Origin: Streptomyces sp. NRRL F-5630
GTDB lineage: Bacteria; Actinomycetota; Actinomycetes; Streptomycetales; Streptomycetaceae
DNA: 64,000 nucleotides
Assembly: GCF_000719475.1 (NCBI RefSeq)
Contig: NZ_JOGO01000011.1
Coordinates: forward strand, 51,733-115,732
Reading direction: 5' to 3'
Shown: positions 54,847-64,000 of the stretch, piece after piece
Layout of the letters: each line of letters begins with the position of its first letter
How positions within the stretch are numbered: position 1 is the stretch's first letter
Made by a program: the position numbers and the translations under genes
The notes under the pieces: model-generated
What the model was told of the DNA's origin: nothing
The model's database searches: none
What the model saw: only the letters and a program-made list of their open reading frames with translations

Positions 54847-55176
54847 ATGAAGACCCTCGATCAGGAACGCCGAGCCCCCCACCCCGTGCACCTCGTCCGT
54901 CTCGCACGCGTCGTGCGCCCCGAGCCCGCCCAGTCCGCCGAGCCCCGGCGTGACGCCGACGCCATGGCCGTCGCGGCCTTCGTCCTCGGCCTCCTCGGCC
55001 TCCTCGTGCTCAACGTCGTCCTCGGCCCCGTCGCGCTCGTCCTCGCGGGCCTCGCGCTGTGGCGGGGGACCACGCGGCGCGGGCGCGCCCTCCTCGGACT
55101 CGGCCTCGGGATCGCCGACCTCGCCGTCTTCTTCGCCCTCGCGGCGGCCGACTCGACGCTCTCGTGGAGCATGTGA
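54847..55176 (+). CDS. DUF4190-type membrane protein
   Basis: 109 residues. ATG at 54847 follows CTGGAGG at about 7 nt. After a ~38-residue polar N-terminus come two membrane segments typical of DUF4190: AVAAFVLGLLGLLVLNVVLGPVALVLAGLALWRG and RGRALLGLGLGIADLAVFFALAAA. The function of the domain is unknown. It forms a probable two-gene unit with the preceding small protein. Confidence 0.87.
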   Translation: MKTLDQERRAPHPVHLVRLARVVRPEPAQSAEPRRDADAMAVAAFVLGLLGLLVLNVVLGPVALVLAGLALWRGTTRRGRALLGLGLGIADLAVFFALAAADSTLSWSM

Positions 55177-55338
55177 GCCGCGGACCGCGTGCGGGGACGG
55201 CGCGGGGATGAAGGGTGGCCCTGCGCCCGGTCACCGCGTGCGAGCGGCGGACGGCGTGCCGCGCGGGGACGGCGGTGCGCGGCGCTGCGCCGGGGGCGGG
55301 CCGAGGCGCCGCGTACGGCTCGTAGAATCGGAGCCACC

Positions 55339-56502
<1,164 letters not shown>

Positions 56503-56588
56503 GCCACGGGGACCGTCGGGAGGGGCGGCGGGACGCGCTCGTCCCCGCACGACTCAGCGCGCCGCCCCGTACCGGCGCTGTCCGGCCC

Positions 56589-57299
56589 TCAGACCCTCCG
56601 TACCGCCGCCTTCGTCCCCTCCACCTCCGTACGGGCCCGGCGCACCATGCGCAGGTACTTCTCCCACGGCCAGTGCGGGCCCGGGTCGGTGTGGTCCGAG
56701 CCCGGGACCTCGACGTGCCCGATGATGTGCTCGCGATCGGGCGGGAAGCCGTAACGCGCGCAGATCGAGGCGGTCAGGCGGGCCGAGGCGCGCAGCATCG
56801 CCTCCGTGAAGTCCTGCGGGCGGTCGACCCACCCCTCGTGCTCGATGCCGACGCTGCGCTCGTTGAAGCTCCTGTTGCCCGCGTGGAACGCGACGTCCAG
56901 CTCGCGGATCGTCTGCGCGATGTGGCCGTCCCGCCGCACCACGTAGTGCGCCGCCGCGCCGTGCGCCGGGTCCTTGAAGACCTTGAGCGCCACCGGGTAG
57001 CTGCCCTGCACGACATGGATCACGACACGGTCCACGCCGTAGTCCCCCGGCCGGTCCGCGCGCCGCCAGTTCGCCTCCGAGGCCGCGACCCACTCCGCGC
57101 CCGGCTGGTCCACGGCCCCCGCCACACGCGGTCTCCCGACGCCCGGCGCCCGCCACCACAGGTGCCGCAGCTCGTCGCGCGCCAACACCCCCGCGCCCAC
57201 GGCCGCCGCCGCGCCGCCGGCGAGCAGCGCACGCCTGCCGAGCCGCCCGCCGCCGTCCGGCAGGCGGGGCCCGTGCCCACGACCCGACGTACCCTCCAT
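56589..57299 (-). CDS. Tat-exported N-acetylmuramoyl-L-alanine amidase
   Basis: 236-residue secreted peptidoglycan hydrolase (Amidase_2/PGRP fold). The N-terminus has a twin-arginine type signal, [21 protein letters not shown]. The catalytic domain (~75-225) shows VIHVVQGS with the first zinc His, GIEHEGWVD, and [20 protein letters not shown] with the second His region and Asp ligand. ATG at 57299 has no clear ribosome-binding site. It sits between cysteine desulfurase (convergent) and mnmA (divergent). Confidence 0.9.
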   Translation of the reverse strand: MEGTSGRGHGPRLPDGGGRLGRRALLAGGAAAAVGAGVLARDELRHLWWRAPGVGRPRVAGAVDQPGAEWVAASEANWRRADRPGDYGVDRVVIHVVQGSYPVALKVFKDPAHGAAAHYVVRRDGHIAQTIRELDVAFHAGNRSFNERSVGIEHEGWVDRPQDFTEAMLRASARLTASICARYGFPPDREHIIGHVEVPGSDHTDPGPHWPWEKYLRMVRRARTEVEGTKAAVRRV

Positions 57300-57429
57300 G
57301 CCGCTGTCAACGGTCGCCGACGGGCCGGTGTTCCCGCGCGGGCGGCGAAACGGTGCGGGCGGGAGGCGGGGAGCGGCCGGTGAAACCCGGGGGAACCGCG
57401 CCCCGTACGGCACGTACTCTGGGAGGGCT

Positions 57430-58578
57430 ATGACTGAGACTTCCCCGCGCCCTCTCAGGGTGCTCGCCGCGATGTCCGGCGGCGTCGACTCCGCCGTCGC
57501 CGCCGCCCGCGCCGCCGAGGCGGGGCACGACGTGACCGGAGTGCACCTCGCGCTCTCCGCCAACCCGCAGTCCTTCCGCACCGGCGCCCGCGGCTGCTGC
57601 ACCATCGAGGACTCGCGCGACGCCCGCCGCGCCGCCGACGTCATCGGCATCCCCTTCTACGTCTGGGACCTCGCCGAACGCTTCCGCGAGGACGTCGTCG
57701 ACGACTTCGTCGCGGAGTACGAGGCCGGGCGGACCCCCAACCCCTGTCTGCGCTGCAACGAGAAGATCAAGTTCGCGGCCCTGCTCGACAAGGCACTCGC
57801 CCTCGGCTTCGACGCCGTCTGCACCGGCCACTACGCGCGCGTCCTCACCCACCCCGACGGCACCCGCGAGCTGCACCGCGCGAGCGACATGGCCAAGGAC
57901 CAGTCGTACGTGCTCGGCGTCCTCGACGACCGCCAGCTCGCGCACGCCATGTTCCCGCTCGGCGACACCGAGACGACCAAGGAAGAGATCCGCGCCGAGG
58001 CCGAACGGCGCGGCCTCGCCGTCGCCAAGAAGCCCGACAGCCACGACATCTGCTTCATCGCCGACGGCGACACGCAGGGCTTCCTCGCCTCCCGCCTCGG
58101 CACCGCCGAGGGAGACATCGTCGACGAGAGCGGTACGCGCGTCGGCACCCACCAGGGCGCGTACGGGTTCACCATCGGCCAGCGCAAGGGCCTGCGCATC
58201 GGCCACCCGGCCCCGGACGGCAAGCCGCGCTACGTGCTCGACATCTCGCCGGTCGACAACACGGTCACCGTGGGCCCGCGCGAATCGCTCGACGTCGCCT
58301 CGCTCACCGCCGTACGCCCCCGCTGGTGCGGCACCGCGCCGTTCACCGCAGGCCGCTACACCGCGCAGCTGCGCGCGCACGGCGGCGAGTGCGCGGTGCG
58401 CGCGGAGCCGGCAGGCGAGGAACTGCGGGTCGTGTTCGACACGCCCGTACGGGGTGTGGCGCCCGGACAGGCCGTCGTGCTCTACGACGGCACCCGGGTC
58501 GTCGGTTCCGCGACGATCGCGACGACCCGGAAGCCGGAGCCCGCGGACGCGACGGTGGCGGACACGGCAGCCGTCTGA
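57430..58578 (+). CDS. mnmA: tRNA-specific 2-thiouridylase
   Basis: 382-residue ATP-dependent enzyme that makes 2-thiouridine at U34 of tRNAs. The PP-loop is SGGVDS at 16-21. Catalytic cysteines are Cys106 in NPCLRCN and Cys208 in DSHDICFI. The middle has [10 protein letters not shown] and a C-terminal barrel. ATG at 57430 follows GGGAGGG; tactct at 57415-57420 may be its -10 box. Confidence 0.97.
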   Translation: MTETSPRPLRVLAAMSGGVDSAVAAARAAEAGHDVTGVHLALSANPQSFRTGARGCCTIEDSRDARRAADVIGIPFYVWDLAERFREDVVDDFVAEYEAGRTPNPCLRCNEKIKFAALLDKALALGFDAVCTGHYARVLTHPDGTRELHRASDMAKDQSYVLGVLDDRQLAHAMFPLGDTETTKEEIRAEAERRGLAVAKKPDSHDICFIADGDTQGFLASRLGTAEGDIVDESGTRVGTHQGAYGFTIGQRKGLRIGHPAPDGKPRYVLDISPVDNTVTVGPRESLDVASLTAVRPRWCGTAPFTAGRYTAQLRAHGGECAVRAEPAGEELRVVFDTPVRGVAPGQAVVLYDGTRVVGSATIATTRKPEPADATVADTAAV

Positions 58579-58690
58579 GCCCCGGCGGAAGCGCGGCGAC
58601 CGGGCCACGGCAGCCGTCCGATGCCATACGCGGGCGGGGCGGGTCGGCTCCCCGGCGGAGACGCCGTGGGGGCGCGGACCGCGCCGCCCC

Positions 58691-59017
58691 TCAGTCGGCC
58701 AGTACCTCCGTCTCGTAGAAGCAGTAGTGCCCCTTGATCTCCGCGACGCGCGCCTTGGGCTCCTCGTAGGCCCAGACGAGGTCCGGGGCGTCGGGGAGCG
58801 ACCAGTACGAGGCGTCGCCCTTGAAGGGGCAGTGCGTCGTCGTGTCCGAGGGGACGAGGAGCGCGGTGCGCACGTCCTCGGGCGGCAGGTAGTACCGCAC
58901 CGGGCAGCCCGTCTCGCGCAGCACGAGGGGGCGGCGGCTCTCGGCGAGGAGTTCGCCGCCGTGCACGGCGCGCACGTGCTCCGTGCCCTGCTCGACCGTG
59001 ATCGTGTGTCCTGCCAT
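58691..59017 (-). CDS. DUF427 domain protein
   Basis: 108-residue protein that is one complete DUF427 unit. Conserved parts are VRAVHGGELLAESRRPLVLRE, VRYYLPPEDV, THCPFKGDASYW and VWAYEEP, ending in IKGHYCFYET. ATG at 59017 follows AAAGGA at 8 nt. The function is unknown; the fold is small and beta-rich, and a His-Cys pair (THCPFKG) is invariant in relatives I know. Confidence 0.93.
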   Translation of the reverse strand: MAGHTITVEQGTEHVRAVHGGELLAESRRPLVLRETGCPVRYYLPPEDVRTALLVPSDTTTHCPFKGDASYWSLPDAPDLVWAYEEPKARVAEIKGHYCFYETEVLAD

Positions 59018-59097
59018 GGCGGAGTCCTTTCGCTGTGACGGCCGCCGGACGCGGGCGGCCCTTCCTCCGTTCAGCTTCCCCCGCGCGGCATCTGTTC

Positions 59098-59131
59098 CCA
59101 CGCCGCGCGGGGCCCGTTCCGCGCGGCGTGG
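59098..59131. promoter_or_regulatory. 13-bp perfect inverted repeat between divergent genes
   Basis: ccacgccgcgcgg (59098-59110) and its exact complement (59119-59131) around an 8-nt spacer. It lies directly upstream of the presumed -10 (taccgt, 59141-59146) of the LOG-family gene and 80 nt from the DUF427 start. Confidence 0.6.
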
Positions 59132-59153
59132 CGCGCGCCGTACCGTGGCGCCC

Positions 59154-59696
59154 ATGAACATCTGCGTCTTCCTGTCCGCCGCCGATCTCGACGAGCGCTA
59201 CACCCGCCCCGCCCGCGCCTTCGCGGAGCTCCTCGGCCGCCGCGGCCACACCCTCGTGTGGGGCGGCTCCGACACCGGGCTGATGAAGGTCGTCGCGGAC
59301 GGCGTCGCGGAGAGCGGGGGAGAACTGCTCGGCGTCTCGGTCGAATTCCTCTCCCACAAGGCGCGCAAGGGCCTCGACACGATGCTCGTCACGAAGGACC
59401 TCGCCGAGCGCAAGGCCGAGCTGCTCGGCCGCTCCGACGCGATCGTCGTCCTCGTCGGAGGCACCGGCACCCTCGACGAGGTCACCGAGGTCCTGGAGAT
59501 GAAGAAGCACAGGATGCACAGCAAGCCCGTCGTCATCCTCAACACCGAGGGCTTCTACGACGGCCTGCGCCGCCAGTTCGAGCGGATGCAGGCGGAGGGC
59601 TTCCTGCCCGTCCCCGTCAACGAGCTCATGTACGTCACGGACGACCCGGAGACGGCGCTGGACTACTTGGAGCGGGTGACGACGACGGCTGAGTGA
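59154..59696 (+). CDS. LOG-family (TIGR00730-like) hydrolase
   Basis: 180-residue Rossmann-type protein related to cytokinin riboside 5'-monophosphate phosphoribohydrolases. The nucleotide-binding motif GGSDTGLMKVVADG is at ~38-51 and the catalytic-site motif reads VGGTGTLDEVTEVLEM in place of PGGxGTxxE, with Pro replaced by Val. The Arg/Lys near HKARKG also fits. There is no ribosome-binding site; taccgt seven bases before the ATG suggests a leaderless mRNA. Confidence 0.87.
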   Translation: MNICVFLSAADLDERYTRPARAFAELLGRRGHTLVWGGSDTGLMKVVADGVAESGGELLGVSVEFLSHKARKGLDTMLVTKDLAERKAELLGRSDAIVVLVGGTGTLDEVTEVLEMKKHRMHSKPVVILNTEGFYDGLRRQFERMQAEGFLPVPVNELMYVTDDPETALDYLERVTTTAE

Positions 59697-59802
59697 CGGG
59701 GCGGGGTTCCGCGAGCGGGGGGTTGGCGGCCGGGCGTGCCCCGTGGCCGGGCGGCTGGCGGGCGGCCGGGTGGTGGCGCCCGGCCGGTGCGATCATGGCC
59801 GT

Positions 59803-60492
59803 ATGAGTACGTACGTGATCACCGGGGCCGGCTCCGGAATCGGGGCCGCCGTGGCCCGCCGCCTCCACGCGCGGGGCGAGGACCTCGTCCTCCTCGCCCG
59901 CGACGCGGGCCGCGCGAAGGAACTCGCCGCCGCTCTCCCCGGCGCCCGGACCCTCGTCGGCGACCTCGCCGAACCCGACCGCCTCTCCTGGGCCTTCTCG
60001 CACCAGACCCTGCCCGAGCGGGTCGACGCGCTCCTCCACGTCGCGGGCGTCGTCGACCTCGGCACCGTCGGCGAGCTGTCCCTCAAGTCCTGGCGGCAGC
60101 AGATCGACGTCAACCTCCTCGCCCCCGCCGAGCTGACCCGCCTCTTCCTGCCGCAATTGCGCACCGCGCGCGGCCAGGTCCTCTTCGTCAACTCGGGCGC
60201 CGGGCTCTCCGCGAGCCCCCAGTGGGCCGCCTACGCCGCCTCGAAGCACGGCCTCAAGGCCCTCGCCGACTCCCTGCGCGCCGAGGAGAAGGAGAACGGC
60301 GTCCGCGTCACCACCGTCTACCCCGGCCGCACCAGCTCGCCCATGCAGGCGAAGGTGCACCAGCAGGAGGGCAAGGACTACGACGCCACGGCGTGGATCG
60401 ACCCGGAGTCCGTCGCCACGACCCTCCTCACCGCGCTGGACCTCCCGAGGGACGCCGTCGTGACCGACCTGATGGTGCGGCCCGGCGGCTGA
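59803..60492 (+). CDS. Short-chain dehydrogenase/reductase
   Basis: 229-residue classical SDR. Cofactor motif TGAGSGIGAAVARRL is at the N-terminus, the catalytic Ser is in FVNSGAGLS, and YAASK supplies Tyr and Lys. HVAGVV replaces the usual NNAG motif. Arg/Lys after the second strand (ARDAGRAK) fits NADP. Substrate unknown. The ATG at 59803 lacks a clear ribosome-binding site. Confidence 0.93.
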   Translation: MSTYVITGAGSGIGAAVARRLHARGEDLVLLARDAGRAKELAAALPGARTLVGDLAEPDRLSWAFSHQTLPERVDALLHVAGVVDLGTVGELSLKSWRQQIDVNLLAPAELTRLFLPQLRTARGQVLFVNSGAGLSASPQWAAYAASKHGLKALADSLRAEEKENGVRVTTVYPGRTSSPMQAKVHQQEGKDYDATAWIDPESVATTLLTALDLPRDAVVTDLMVRPGG

Positions 60493-60631
60493 ACCGGCTC
60501 GCGGCGTACGGGCACGGGGCCACGCCCGCGGAACCGCTCCGCAACGCCCCGCCCCGTGTGGCTCGCGCCTCGCGCGCGGCGCCGCCCGTCCCCGTGCGCC
60601 CGCACCCTCCGGCCCCGCCTACCCTTACCGC

Positions 60632-63986
<3,355 letters not shown>

Positions 63987-64000
63987 GGGCGGGCGGGGCC

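Overview
The window is a chromosomal segment from a high-GC actinomycete, almost certainly a Streptomyces. Indicators are very high G+C in the third codon position, frequent GTG and some TTG starts, four-base ATGA/GTGA overlaps inside operons, and gene content (GlgE-pathway genes, SseB paralogs, an actinobacterial rsbRSTX set, DUF4190 and DUF427 proteins). From memory the order resembles the S. coelicolor region running from the glgE/glgP cluster to ligA; I could not check this. There is no transposase, integrase, CRISPR array, rRNA or tRNA that I can see, and no biosynthetic cluster. It looks like conserved chromosomal core with a few accessory pieces.

Left end (1-8.4 kb): storage-glucan metabolism. 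On the minus strand lie glgE, treS and the 5' part of a maltokinase gene that runs off the window. glgP, a glycogen phosphorylase gene, diverges from them. TreS makes maltose from trehalose, Mak phosphorylates it, GlgE polymerises maltose 1-phosphate into alpha-glucan, and GlgP with the GlgX debranching enzyme at 19.3-21.6 kb takes glucan apart.

8.5-23.3 kb: a secreted M4 metalloprotease; a TetR regulator divergent from a 14-TM MFS exporter with two matching operator-like palindromes between them; a heterodimeric ABC exporter pair; a degraded ABC ATPase relic; a lipoprotein; glgX; and a lipoprotein-type L,D-transpeptidase.

23.4-34.7 kb: enoyl-CoA hydratase, a stand-alone HATPase protein, a GNAT enzyme, a small EF-hand protein, an ABC ATPase without a permease, a heme-oxygenase-like protein, then a complete stressosome switch (rsbR-rsbS-rsbT-rsbX, minus strand). 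A PRC-barrel protein diverges from it, and a 916-residue sensor/PAS/GAF/PP2C/HATPase phosphatase lies beyond. No sigma factor gene is nearby.

35-43.4 kb: glycine and serine metabolism on the minus strand (gcvT under a tandem glycine riboswitch, gcvH, glyA, sdaA, a small membrane protein). Divergent from it are a P-loop protein and two SseB-family genes. A 1.07-kb gene-free interval (43.4-44.4 kb) follows. It holds C-rich repeats, G-quadruplex-like runs, two DnaA-box-like 9-mers around a perfect hairpin, and further palindromes.

44.4-51.0 kb: a five-gene Opp/Dpp-type peptide uptake operon in the order permease C, binding protein, permease B, ATPase D, ATPase F, with a strong hairpin after the binding-protein gene and an unusual 108-residue tail on ATPase F. 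51-64 kb: a TRIC-like channel, a thioesterase, an SRPBCC protein, a TetR/small membrane protein/DUF4190 cassette, cysteine desulfurase, amidase, mnmA, DUF427, a LOG-family hydrolase, an SDR, a MetE-C-like protein and ligA. Cysteine desulfurase and MnmA together supply tRNA 2-thiolation.

I did not find a clearly new multi-gene system. The most interesting leads are the sigma-less stressosome neighbourhood, the sseB pair beside serine/glycine catabolism, and the structured 43.4-44.4 kb interval.
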